DNA of 64,000 nucleotides. Source: Mesorhizobium sp. M1D.F.Ca.ET.043.01.1.1 (GTDB lineage Bacteria > Pseudomonadota > Alphaproteobacteria > Rhizobiales > Rhizobiaceae). Position 1 is the stretch's first letter. The number at the start of each line of letters is the position of its first letter. The stretch spans positions 3,658,001 to 3,722,000 of the forward strand of contig NZ_CP034444.1 in NCBI RefSeq assembly GCF_003952385.1. Reading direction: 5' to 3'. Below are positions 43,148 through 51,233 of the stretch, one piece after another. Below the pieces are notes generated by a model. It searched no databases. It was not told the DNA's origin and saw only the letters and a list, made by a program, of their open reading frames with translations. The translations under genes were made by a program, and so were the position numbers.

Positions 43148-44429
43148 GATAGCTCAGTCTCGTCCGTTTGGCCAGCGCTACGCTTTCGTCGTGGTCGGCG
43201 TCATCTTTCTCTGCCTGCTGATCGCCGCCGGGCTGCGATCCGCGCCGTCGGTGATGATGCTGCCGCTGGAGGAGAGCTTCGGCTGGCGGCGCGATGTCGT
43301 CTCGCTGGCTGCAGCGGTCGGCATCTTCCTCTATGGCCTGACCGGGCCGTTTGCCGCCGCGCTGATGGAGCGGATCGGGCTGCGCCGCACGCTGCTTGCG
43401 TCGCTGCTGGTGATGTCGGGTTCGACGGCGCTCAGCCTGCTGATGACCAAGCCATGGCATCTGCTGATCACATGGGGCGTGTTTTCCGGCATCGGCTCGG
43501 GTGCGGTCGCTACAGTGCTCGGCGCCACCATCGTCAATCGCTGGTTCAAGACCAATCGCGGCCTGGTGATGGGGCTGATGTCAGCCTCAAGCGCCACCGG
43601 CCTGCTGGTATTCCTGCCGCTGCTCGCCTCGTTGGCCCAGGCGGGCGGCTGGAAGCCGGTCGCCATCGCCATCGCTATCGCCACCGCCGCCCTGGTGCCG
43701 CTGGTCTATCTACTGGTGCCGGAGCGCCCGGCCTCGATCGGCCAGGTGCGCTATGGCGCCGACGCCGACGATGTGCCGCCAGTGTCGCCGGCCTCGCAAG
43801 GCAATTTCCTGGCGCATACGCTCAACACGCTGCGCCGCGCCGCCGGCACGCGCGTATTCTGGTACCTGTTCGCCACCTTCTTCATCTGCGGCTTCACCAC
43901 CAACGGTCTCGTCGGCACGCATCTCATCTCCTTCTGCGGCGACATGGGGATCGGCGAGGTGCAGGCGGCCGGCTTGTTGTCGCTGATGGGGATTTTCGAC
44001 CTGATCGGCACGACGCTGTCCGGCTGGCTCACCGACCGCTTCGACCCGCGCAAGCTGCTCGGCGTCTACTATGCGATCCGCGGACTGTCGCTGATCTACC
44101 TGCCCTATTCCGGCTTCTCGGCGGTCAGCCTGATCATCTTCGCCGTGCTCTATGGGCTCGACTGGATCGCCACCGTGCCGCCGACGCTGCGGCTGGCCAA
44201 CGAAGCCTTCGGCGACCGCAGCGGCCCGATCGTGTTCGGCTGGATCGTCGCCGGCCACCAGGTGGGTGCGGCCGCGGCTGCTGCCTTCGGCGGCACCATG
44301 CGCGAGCTGCAGGGCAACTACGAGCTCGCCTTCCTGATCGCCGGCATGACGGGCATCGCGGCGGCCTGTATCTCGCTGCTGATCAACACGAGCAGGCCGG
44401 CCTTCGAGCCGGAGCCGCAGGCGGCGTAG
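43146..44429 (+). CDS. Major facilitator superfamily transporter
   Basis: A 427-residue membrane protein with about 12 spans in two halves, separated by a charged loop near residue 200. N-terminal RYAFVVVGVIFLCLLIAAGL, the loop motif MERIGLRRTLLASLLVMSGS, and in the second half GWLTDRFDPRKLLGVYYAIR are typical MFS pieces; it resembles the monocarboxylate/oxalate-type carriers (MCT-like). ATG 43146 has no strong ribosome site and overlaps the operator. A longer frame from 43041 would run across the operator and is rejected. It is likely regulated by the adjacent TetR protein; the substrate is unknown. Confidence 0.9.
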   Translation: MIAQSRPFGQRYAFVVVGVIFLCLLIAAGLRSAPSVMMLPLEESFGWRRDVVSLAAAVGIFLYGLTGPFAAALMERIGLRRTLLASLLVMSGSTALSLLMTKPWHLLITWGVFSGIGSGAVATVLGATIVNRWFKTNRGLVMGLMSASSATGLLVFLPLLASLAQAGGWKPVAIAIAIATAALVPLVYLLVPERPASIGQVRYGADADDVPPVSPASQGNFLAHTLNTLRRAAGTRVFWYLFATFFICGFTTNGLVGTHLISFCGDMGIGEVQAAGLLSLMGIFDLIGTTLSGWLTDRFDPRKLLGVYYAIRGLSLIYLPYSGFSAVSLIIFAVLYGLDWIATVPPTLRLANEAFGDRSGPIVFGWIVAGHQVGAAAAAAFGGTMRELQGNYELAFLIAGMTGIAAACISLLINTSRPAFEPEPQAA

Positions 44430-44435
44430 GGCGCG

Positions 44436-44590
44436 ACTTTTCCTTCTCCCCTTGTGGGAGAAGGTGTCGCCGAAGGCGACGGATGAGGGGTGCTCCAGGG
44501 AACGCCACCGTCTCACTCAGTCGCGCACCCCTCATCCGTCTCGGCGCCGCGCGCCGATCCACCTTTTCCCGCAAGGGGAGAAGGAAAAGT
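44436..44590. repeat. Large palindromic repeat element (family C)
   Basis: ACTTTTCCTTCTCCCCTTGT (44436 on) is mirrored at the right end (...GCAAGGGGAGAAGGAAAAGT, ending 44590). A second inner pair is GGATGAGGGGTGC against GCACCCCTCATCC. It follows the MFS stop. It belongs with the element at 57613-57780. Confidence 0.88.
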
Positions 44591-44682
44591 GCACTGTTAT
44601 CAAAACTTCATGGTTCCGATATGCGCCTGAAACATTGAGGCGAGAGCTTGGCGGTCGCGTTCAATGCCATCCGGAGACAGCC

Positions 44683-46257
44683 ATGAACAAGCTCTCGTTG
44701 ACCCGCCGCGCTTTCGTCACTTCGGCCAGCGCCTTTGGCCTTGTCGGCGCCTCCGGCCTCGCGCTGCCCTATTATTCCCGCGCCAGCCAGCGCCCGGCCT
44801 TCACCCACGGCGTCCAGTCCGGCGATGTCGACGCCACCTCCGGCATGGTCTGGACGCGCACCGATCGCCCGGCGCGCGTCATGTATGAAGTGTCGACGAC
44901 GGAAAGCTTCACTGACGCGACAAAGCTGGCGCCGCTCGATACCTCGCCCGCCAGCGACTACACCGTGAAGCGGCTGCTCACCGACCTCGCCGCCGACCAG
45001 GATATCTTCTACCGCATGGTCGCCGCCGATCTTTCCGACATCAATGCCGTCTCCGAGCCGATCGTCGGCCGCTTCCGCACCGCGCCGGCCTCCAAGCGCG
45101 ACGTGCGCTTCGCCTGGTCCGGCGACACCGCCGGACAGGGCTGGGGCATCGACGAGACCGGCATGAAGACCTATTCCACCATCGCCAAGCACACGCCTGA
45201 CTTCTTCCTGCATTCCGGCGACACGATCTATGCCGACGGCGCGATGAAGGACGAGGTCGACCTGCCCGGCGGCGGCAAGTGGAAGAACGTCGTCATGATC
45301 GACGGCAAGCGCAAGGTCGCCGAGACGCTGGACGAGTACCGCGACCAGTGGAAGTACAACATGTTGGACAAGCATGTGCTTGGCCTCTCCGCCATCTGCC
45401 CGACCTTCTACCAGTGGGACGACCACGAGGTGCTGAACAACTGGTCGGATTCGAAGGACCTGACCGCCGACAACCGCTACACGGAAAAGTCCATCCATGT
45501 GCTGGCGGCCCGCGCGGCGCGCGCCTTCCACGAGATGACGACCATCCGCTACGAGCCGTCGGAGCCCGGCCGCGTCTACCGCAAGATCGCCCACGGCCCG
45601 CTGCTCGACGTATTCTTCCTCGACATGCGCTCCTATCGCGGGCCGAACGGTCCGGGCATGGAGGAAACGCTGACGCCGAAGTCGCGCATGCTCGGCGAGC
45701 AGCAGACCAAGTGGCTGAAGCGGGAACTGGCCAATTCCAAGGCGACGTGGAAGATCATCGCCGCCGACATGCCTCTTGGCCTGGTCGTATGGAACGACGC
45801 CACCAAGAAGGCCGGCGCCGAGGCGGTCAGCAATGGCGACAATGGCGCGCCGAAGGGCCGCGAGCTCGAATTCGCCGATCTGCTGCGCTACATCAAGAAC
45901 GCCGGCATCACCAACACGGTATGGCTCACCGCCGACGTGCACTACACGGCGGCGCATTACTACAACCCCGACAAGGCGCAGTTCCAGGATTTCAACCCGT
46001 TCTGGGAATTTGTCTCCGGCCCGATCCATGCCGGCACATTCGGCCCCAACGACCTCGACATGACGTTCGGGCCGGAGCTGAAGTTCATCAAGGCGCCGAC
46101 CGCCGAGCAGGGCCAGAACCTGCCGCCGTCCGCCGGGCTGCAGTTCTTCGGGCTGGTCGATATTTCCGGCGCCACCGAGCAGCTCACCGTGCGGCTGATG
46201 GATCGCGACGACAACGAACTCTACAAGGTCACGCTCGATCCGGTGCGCTCGGCTTGA
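44683..46257 (+). CDS. phoD: PhoD-type alkaline phosphatase/phosphodiesterase
   Basis: A 524-residue periplasmic metal-dependent phosphatase. The Tat signal is at the start (LTRRAFVTSASAFGLVGASG). An N-terminal beta domain follows (FTHGVQSGDVDATSGMVWTR, typical of PhoD), then the calcineurin-like catalytic domain with FAWSGDTAGQGWG, FLHSGDTIYADG, YQWDDHEVLNNW and LTADVHYTAAHYY carrying the metal ligands. ATG 44683 follows GGAGA. PhoD enzymes hydrolyse phosphomonoesters and diesters with Ca/Fe to scavenge phosphate. Upstream, a weak Pho-box-like sequence is present but not convincing. Confidence 0.9.
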   Translation: MNKLSLTRRAFVTSASAFGLVGASGLALPYYSRASQRPAFTHGVQSGDVDATSGMVWTRTDRPARVMYEVSTTESFTDATKLAPLDTSPASDYTVKRLLTDLAADQDIFYRMVAADLSDINAVSEPIVGRFRTAPASKRDVRFAWSGDTAGQGWGIDETGMKTYSTIAKHTPDFFLHSGDTIYADGAMKDEVDLPGGGKWKNVVMIDGKRKVAETLDEYRDQWKYNMLDKHVLGLSAICPTFYQWDDHEVLNNWSDSKDLTADNRYTEKSIHVLAARAARAFHEMTTIRYEPSEPGRVYRKIAHGPLLDVFFLDMRSYRGPNGPGMEETLTPKSRMLGEQQTKWLKRELANSKATWKIIAADMPLGLVVWNDATKKAGAEAVSNGDNGAPKGRELEFADLLRYIKNAGITNTVWLTADVHYTAAHYYNPDKAQFQDFNPFWEFVSGPIHAGTFGPNDLDMTFGPELKFIKAPTAEQGQNLPPSAGLQFFGLVDISGATEQLTVRLMDRDDNELYKVTLDPVRSA

Positions 46258-46296
46258 GGCTCTTTTCCTGGGAGACGACGACCGCGGAAGCGGTCG

Positions 46297-46584
46297 TCAA
46301 TCCGGATAGCAGGTCGCTGGAACGTTCGGCCAGACGGCTGTATCGCAGTTGGCGGCCTTCTGGCGCTGCTTGAAGGCGGCGCTGACCGGGCCGGTGACGA
46401 TCGGGTCGACACCGTCAGGGGCGTCGGCGAACATCTGCTGCGCGGTCTTGGCGTCAGGCGGTGAGATCGGGTCAGCTTCCCTCAGAGCCGTCGCCGACTG
46501 CGCCACACCGGCCGCAAGCAGCACGCCAAGCGCTGCCCATGCCAAAACCGGACGCAATCTGGACATCTGATCGGTCATGAACAT
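46297..46584 (-). CDS. Small exported hypothetical protein
   Basis: A 95-residue protein with a hydrophobic N-terminus (VLAWAALGVLLAAGVAQSAT), likely a signal peptide, then a polar mature part: LREADPISPPDAKTAQQMFA, DGVDPIVTGPVSAAFKQRQK, AANCDTAVWPNVPATCYPD. The two Cys residues near the end may form a disulfide. ATG 46584 or 46578 are both possible; no strong ribosome site. I recognise no family. It converges on the phosphatase gene and is divergent from typA. Confidence 0.65.
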   Translation of the reverse strand: MFMTDQMSRLRPVLAWAALGVLLAAGVAQSATALREADPISPPDAKTAQQMFADAPDGVDPIVTGPVSAAFKQRQKAANCDTAVWPNVPATCYPD

Positions 46585-46686
46585 CGAACCGCCCAACCCT
46601 TCAAAGGTTCCGCCTTGGTTAATGGAATCATTTCACCCCAAGACGTTTAAGAATCAGTGACCATGTATTTGGGGTGGGGCCTCCCC

Positions 46687-46702
46687 TTTCGCAATTGCGA
46701 AA
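46687..46702. promoter_or_regulatory. 16-base perfect palindrome in the typA leader region
   Basis: TTTCGCAATTGCGAAA is a perfect palindrome about 80 bases before the typA start. It could be a binding site for a dimeric regulator or an RNA hairpin element; I know no matching regulator. Confidence 0.4.
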
Positions 46703-46778
46703 AACCTTGTATGAGCCGCGCAACCGAAAAAGGCGGCGCTTTTGGGCCTGCTGCCTGCAACGCTCCCGAGACCAGACA

Positions 46779-48608
46779 ATGAACCTCCGCAATATCGCGA
46801 TCATCGCGCATGTCGACCATGGGAAAACCACGCTCGTCGACCAGCTCCTGAAACAGTCCGGCGCCTTCCGCGACAACCAGCGCGTGGCCGAGCGCGCCAT
46901 GGATTCCAACGACCTCGAAAAGGAACGCGGCATCACCATCCTCGCCAAGGCGACCTCGGTCGACTGGAAGGGCACCCGCATCAACATCGTCGACACGCCC
47001 GGACACGCCGATTTCGGCGGCGAGGTCGAACGCATCCTGTCGATGGTGGATTCGGCGATCGTGCTCGTCGACGCCGCCGAAGGGCCGATGCCGCAGACCA
47101 AGTTCGTCGTCGGCAAGGCGCTCAAGGTGGGTCTGCGGCCAATCGTCGTCATCAACAAGATCGACCGGCCGGACGCCCGCCACATCGAGGTGGTCAACGA
47201 GGTGTTCGACCTGTTCGCCGCGCTCGACGCCACCGACGAGCAGCTCGATTTCCCGATCCTCTACGGTTCCGGCCGCGACGGCTGGGTATCCGAGAATCCC
47301 GAAGGCCCGAAGGACCAGGGCCTGGCGCCGCTGTTCGACCTGGTCGTCAAGCATGTGCCGGCGCCGACGGTGCATCCCGGTCCGTTCCGCATGATCGGCA
47401 CCATCCTGGAAGCCAACCCGTTCCTCGGCCGCATCATCACCGGCCGCATCGAGTCCGGCACGCTCAAGCCCAACCAGGCGGTCAAGGTGCTGCACCATGA
47501 CGGCACGCAGATCGAAACCGGACGCATCTCGAAAATCCTCGCCTTCCGCGGCCTTGAGCGCCAGCCGATCGAGGAAGCGCAGGCGGGCGACATCGTCGCC
47601 ATCGCCGGCCTGTCGAAGGGCACTGTCGCCGACACCTTCTGCGATCCGAGCGTGACCGAGCCGCTGCACGCGCAGCCGATCGACCCGCCGACGGTGACGA
47701 TGTCCTTCCTGGTCAACGACAGCCCGCTTGCCGGCACCGAGGGCGACAAGGTGACCAGCCGCGTCATCCGCGACCGCCTGCTGCGCGAGGCCGAAGGCAA
47801 TGTGGCGCTGAAGATCGAGGAATCGGCGGAGAAGGATTCCTTCTTTGTCTCCGGTCGCGGCGAATTGCAGCTTGCGGTGCTGATCGAGACGATGCGCCGC
47901 GAAGGTTTCGAGATCGCCGTGTCACGGCCGCGCGTCGTCATGCAGAAGGGCGAGAACGGCGAATTGCTCGAGCCGGTCGAGGAAGTCGTCATCGACGTCG
48001 ACGAGGAGCATGCCGGCGTCGTCGTGCAGAAGATGTCGGAGCGCAAGGCCGAGATGGTCGAGTTGCGTCCTTCCGGCGGCAACCGCCAGCGTCTCGTTTT
48101 CCATGCGCCGACGCGCGGCCTGATCGGCTACCAGTCGGAATTGTTGACCGACACGCGCGGTACCGCGGTGATGAACCGGCTGTTTTATGCCTACGAGCCG
48201 TACAAGGGTGAGCTGCCCGGCCGCACCAACGGCGTGCTGATCTCCAACGAGCAGGGCGAGTCGGTCGCCTATGCGATGTGGAACCTGGAAGACCGCGGCC
48301 CGATGATCATCGATCCGGGCGTCAAGGTCTATCAGGGCATGATCATCGGCATCCATTCTCGCGACAACGACCTCGAGGTCAATGTGCTGAAGGGCAAGAA
48401 GCTCACCAACATCCGTGCCGCCGGCAAGGACGAGGCGGTGAAGCTCACCCCGCCGGTGCGCATGACGCTGGAGCGCGCGCTGGCCTGGATCCAGGACGAC
48501 GAGCTGGTCGAGGTGACGCCGAAGACCATCCGGCTCAGGAAGCTCTATCTCGATCCGAACGAGCGCAAGCGCTTCGAGAAGGCGGCCAAGGTGATGGGGG
48601 CGGCGTAA
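46779..48608 (+). CDS. typA: Translational GTPase TypA/BipA
   Basis: A 609-residue GTPase that binds the 70S ribosome and aids assembly and stress growth. The GTPase domain has P-loop AHVDHGKTT (10-18), switch [13 protein letters not shown] and [10 protein letters not shown]-Tu domain 2-like and EF-G-like domains follow, with the BipA-specific C-terminus ([20 protein letters not shown]). ATG 46779 begins the conserved [15 protein letters not shown]; the frame from 46674 runs across an untranslated leader. A strong hairpin terminator follows the gene. Confidence 0.97.
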   Translation: MNLRNIAIIAHVDHGKTTLVDQLLKQSGAFRDNQRVAERAMDSNDLEKERGITILAKATSVDWKGTRINIVDTPGHADFGGEVERILSMVDSAIVLVDAAEGPMPQTKFVVGKALKVGLRPIVVINKIDRPDARHIEVVNEVFDLFAALDATDEQLDFPILYGSGRDGWVSENPEGPKDQGLAPLFDLVVKHVPAPTVHPGPFRMIGTILEANPFLGRIITGRIESGTLKPNQAVKVLHHDGTQIETGRISKILAFRGLERQPIEEAQAGDIVAIAGLSKGTVADTFCDPSVTEPLHAQPIDPPTVTMSFLVNDSPLAGTEGDKVTSRVIRDRLLREAEGNVALKIEESAEKDSFFVSGRGELQLAVLIETMRREGFEIAVSRPRVVMQKGENGELLEPVEEVVIDVDEEHAGVVVQKMSERKAEMVELRPSGGNRQRLVFHAPTRGLIGYQSELLTDTRGTAVMNRLFYAYEPYKGELPGRTNGVLISNEQGESVAYAMWNLEDRGPMIIDPGVKVYQGMIIGIHSRDNDLEVNVLKGKKLTNIRAAGKDEAVKLTPPVRMTLERALAWIQDDELVEVTPKTIRLRKLYLDPNERKRFEKAAKVMGAA

Positions 48609-48632
48609 GCCTCTTTCGCAGGCGGTCATTGG

Positions 48633-48660
48633 GGGAGGGGGCAATTGCTCCCTCCCTTTT
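48633..48660 (+). terminator. Rho-independent terminator of typA
   Basis: GGGAGGGGGC (48633-48642), loop AATT, and GCTCCCTCCC (48647-48656) form a 10-base stem with one mismatch, followed by TTTT. It lies 24 bases past the typA stop and before the convergent DUF1062 gene. Confidence 0.85.
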
Positions 48661-48664
48661 CATT

Positions 48665-49291
48665 TCATCCGCATGCAGCCGATAGGATGGCGTCGCGATC
48701 GGCTTCGCCGGCAAGATCGATGCGGATCGCCGTGCCGTCGCGCGCCGGCCTGCGCAGGACTCTGGCACCATCCGGTTCGATAGCGAGCGACTGCCGTTCT
48801 TGCCAGGCTTGAAGCCTCGACCGCGAGATGCCGAGCTCTCCGGCGAGCAGACGGTCGAGCCGCAAGGGTGTCGCGGCGTCGAGCCGAAGCTCGAGCATAA
48901 GCGCGCTGGCGCATTCCGGCCTGCCATCCAGAAGCTGCCTTTGGACCGTGACGTCAGAAAATTCCTCGATCCGACCGATCTGCTTCCGCAGCGCGGCGGC
49001 ATCGAGCGCGTGGCATCGCACGAGCGTCGGGTCGTTGCTTTCGAGCGCCATAAGCAGCGCCGGCGCGATATCGCGGCGGTTGCGACGCTCCAGGATAGAA
49101 AAATTCCAGGAGTTGTCGCAGTCCGTGCAGCGGTAGATCAGCCAGGCGTCGATGCGCTTGCCGTTGGCGTTGACACGGAATTTTCCGCTGCATCGATAGG
49201 GGATCACGCCGCCGCAGCGATTGCAGTTGATGAGAGGTCGAGGCGCGATTTCGGGCACGATCGCCCAGCGGATACGCAACAGTCCAGACAT
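48665..49291 (-). CDS. DUF1062 family protein
   Basis: A 208-residue protein. The N-terminus has a zinc-ribbon-like CxxC pattern (NCNRCGGVIPYRCSG) and a second in RCTDCDNSWNFSILERRNRR; the rest is helical (LLAGELGISRSRLQAWQERQ looks like a helix-turn-helix). This matches DUF1062, of unknown function. It may bind nucleic acid through the zinc and helical parts, by inference only. It converges on typA. Confidence 0.82.
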   Translation of the reverse strand: MSGLLRIRWAIVPEIAPRPLINCNRCGGVIPYRCSGKFRVNANGKRIDAWLIYRCTDCDNSWNFSILERRNRRDIAPALLMALESNDPTLVRCHALDAAALRKQIGRIEEFSDVTVQRQLLDGRPECASALMLELRLDAATPLRLDRLLAGELGISRSRLQAWQERQSLAIEPDGARVLRRPARDGTAIRIDLAGEADRDAILSAACG

Positions 49292-49657
49292 GCCGGAAGG
49301 CCCTTCCCGTCGGGAAGTCCTTCAGGCCGGCGATGTCCGAGATGCCCATCAGGCACGGCGTGGCAAAAGGGCTGTGATGGTTGGAAGTCAGGCGTCGGCG
49401 AGTTGCGCGCGACGGCGGCTCAGCAATGCCAAACCGGTCTCGAAACCGCCGCCTGAAGAACACATGAAGATGATGCAGGCGCCGCCAAAAGCTGCGTCCG
49501 CGGTGCTTCGGGGGGTAGACGAGACCGGCGGTTACTGAGGCAAAGCGAAGCTCGAAATGGACAAGAGGTCGGCTCTTCTAGCCGTGCAAAGCCGGGCGGG
49601 CAAGACCGGCGCGCTGCCCGCCTTCCCCGCTGTGGCGATCGCCGACGCTTCCGAGTG
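49292..49657. other. Intergenic region, no gene seen
   Basis: This stretch separates the start of the DUF1062 gene from the end of the YCII gene. The rightward frames across it have no ribosome site, no family likeness, and one is antisense to DUF1062. The left end should hold the DUF1062 promoter. Confidence 0.4.
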
Positions 49658-49981
49658 CTACATCACCTCGATGATCGGCGCGATCTCGACGCTGAAGGCA
49701 GGGTTCGTCAGGATCGGGCAATCCCTGGCCTTGGCGACGGCATCGTCGATGTCCTTCGCCTCGACGATCGTATAGCCGGCGGTCGGATTGCTGCCGCCAT
49801 TGTTTTCGACCGTGCCGCCGGGCAGCACTGTCTTCGACATGCCGACGGGATTGCCGCCGTCGACGACGGCGGTGCCCAGCTTGTCATACCAGCCGGTCCA
49901 GGCATCCATCGCCGCTTTCCGTTCGGCCTCGTCGGTCGGCATCTTGCCGGAGCCGTGATAGACATAGAGATATTTCGCCAT
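49658..49981 (-). CDS. YCII-related domain protein
   Basis: A 107-residue small protein with the YCII ferredoxin-like fold: YLYVYHGSGKMPTDEAERKA, WTGWYDKLGTAVVDGGNP, then GYTIVEAKDIDDAVAKARDC with CPILTNPAFSVEIAPI. GGAGGA precedes ATG 49981. YCII-like proteins are often linked to small-molecule lyases or ECF sigma loci, but no partner is visible here. The 366-base gap 49292-49657 before it holds no gene that I can support. Confidence 0.85.
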   Translation of the reverse strand: MAKYLYVYHGSGKMPTDEAERKAAMDAWTGWYDKLGTAVVDGGNPVGMSKTVLPGGTVENNGGSNPTAGYTIVEAKDIDDAVAKARDCPILTNPAFSVEIAPIIEVM

Positions 49982-50104
49982 GTTCTTCCTCCCTTGTCGG
50001 CGGCGTCGAACCGGCATGCGGCCACGCCGCAATCGTTGATCATCGGACCAAAGCGGCGAACATGCAATGAGAATGCGCTAACGCTAATATGAGGCGGCGA
50101 GCGG

Positions 50105-50545
50105 CTAGACCTTGTCCAAAAGGTCCATGCTATCGGACGTGCCTACCTTCCAGCCGGCGAAACATCCCAGGACGCCGCAATGCGAGCATCGAACCCCGAC
50201 ATAAAGCCAGCGAATGCCTCCACGTCCCGGATAGATGGAGAACCCGACGCCAACGTTTGTGGCTTCGGAACCGCATTCGATACAGATCCAGCCTTCCGGG
50301 TCGGCATCATCCCAAAACTTGTCGCTGTCGCAGATAAGATGCTCGGACCCGCAGACCGTGCACTTCCGTCGTGCTACGCCCTCATCATCGTCGGCATCGA
50401 GAAGAAACGAGGTGGAACCGCAGCTGCATCGTGCGAGCCTGAAGTCGTGGACTTCGTAGCCTTCGCTTGCGTAGCTCTCCAGGTATTCCGCGATATCGTT
50501 CGGTTCGCTGCCAACCCACCACTCGCCGGAAGTGTCTATTGTCAT
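50105..50545 (-). CDS. Zinc-ribbon-like hypothetical protein
   Basis: A 146-residue protein with several cysteine pairs: CSCGSTSF, CTVCGSEHL, CIECGSE and CSHCGVLGC. These could form two zinc ribbons. The N-terminus is acidic (GEWWVGSEPNDIAEYLESYA). It lies directly downstream of the CMD-fold gene with only a few bases between, on the same strand, so the two are probably one operon. No function is known to me for this arrangement. Confidence 0.72.
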   Translation of the reverse strand: MTIDTSGEWWVGSEPNDIAEYLESYASEGYEVHDFRLARCSCGSTSFLLDADDDEGVARRKCTVCGSEHLICDSDKFWDDADPEGWICIECGSEATNVGVGFSIYPGRGGIRWLYVGVRCSHCGVLGCFAGWKVGTSDSMDLLDKV

Positions 50546-50548
50546 GCC

Positions 50549-51112
50549 TCACCTTGCCATGGGGTGGTATTCGGGGTTCGGCCGCATGTCGACGGCGGCC
50601 GCCACCCGGTTGGACATGTTGAAGAAGGCGGCGGTCGAGGCGATGTCCCAGATGTCGCGATCGCTGAAGCCGGCCTGCCGCAATGCGGCGCGGTCGGCCT
50701 CGACGATCCTGGCCGGCTCCTCCGTCAGCTTGACCGCGAATTCCAGCATCGCCTTCTGCCGCTCGGACAGGTCGGCGGCGCGGAAATTCATCGCCATCAT
50801 CTCGCCCAGCGCCGGATCGCCCGAAAGCCGGCGCACCGCCGCGCCATGCGCGGTCAGGCAGTAGTAGCAATGGTTGATCGAGGAGACGACGACCGCGATC
50901 ATCTCGCGCTCCAGCTTCGACAGGCCGGAATCGCCCAGCATCAAATCGTTGTACATGTCGGTGAAGGCGCGCAGCTTCTTCTCGTCGAAGGCGTAGGCCA
51001 GAAGCACGTTGGGCACGAGGCCGAGCTTCTCCTCGCATTTGGCGAAATAGGCCGTCGTCGCTTCGCTGAGCTCCGCCTGGACAAGGTCGAGCGCGGTAAT
51101 CCTGTCGGTCAC
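50549..51112 (-). CDS. Carboxymuconolactone decarboxylase-fold, peroxidase-related protein
   Basis: A 187-residue alpha-helical protein of the AhpD/CMD superfamily. The core has LSKLEREMIAVVVSSINHCY then YCLTAHGAAVRRL, giving the redox CxxC motif HCYYC with a following His, as in alkylhydroperoxidase AhpD; the C-terminal part FSDRDIWDIASTAAFFNMSN is also typical. It probably reduces peroxides. GTG 51112 follows AGGAGA. It is divergent from the glutamate dehydrogenase gene and in operon with a zinc-ribbon-like protein. Confidence 0.88.
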   Translation of the reverse strand: MTDRITALDLVQAELSEATTAYFAKCEEKLGLVPNVLLAYAFDEKKLRAFTDMYNDLMLGDSGLSKLEREMIAVVVSSINHCYYCLTAHGAAVRRLSGDPALGEMMAMNFRAADLSERQKAMLEFAVKLTEEPARIVEADRAALRQAGFSDRDIWDIASTAAFFNMSNRVAAAVDMRPNPEYHPMAR

Positions 51113-51233
51113 GATGGTTCTCCTCGCAAGACGTCGGTTCGAATTTTTTAATGCGTCGTCAAACCTTTGTCGCCAAACGGCGGTCATCTGCTACCATAGT
51201 CGCAAAAGCATACGACGGGAGGGAATAAGCGTC

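Noticed and set aside
44594..44611. Possible Pho box upstream of the PhoD-type phosphatase
   Set aside because: CTGTTAT-CAAA-ACTTCAT matches only the first half well (six of seven) and the second half at four of seven positions, too weak to report as a site.
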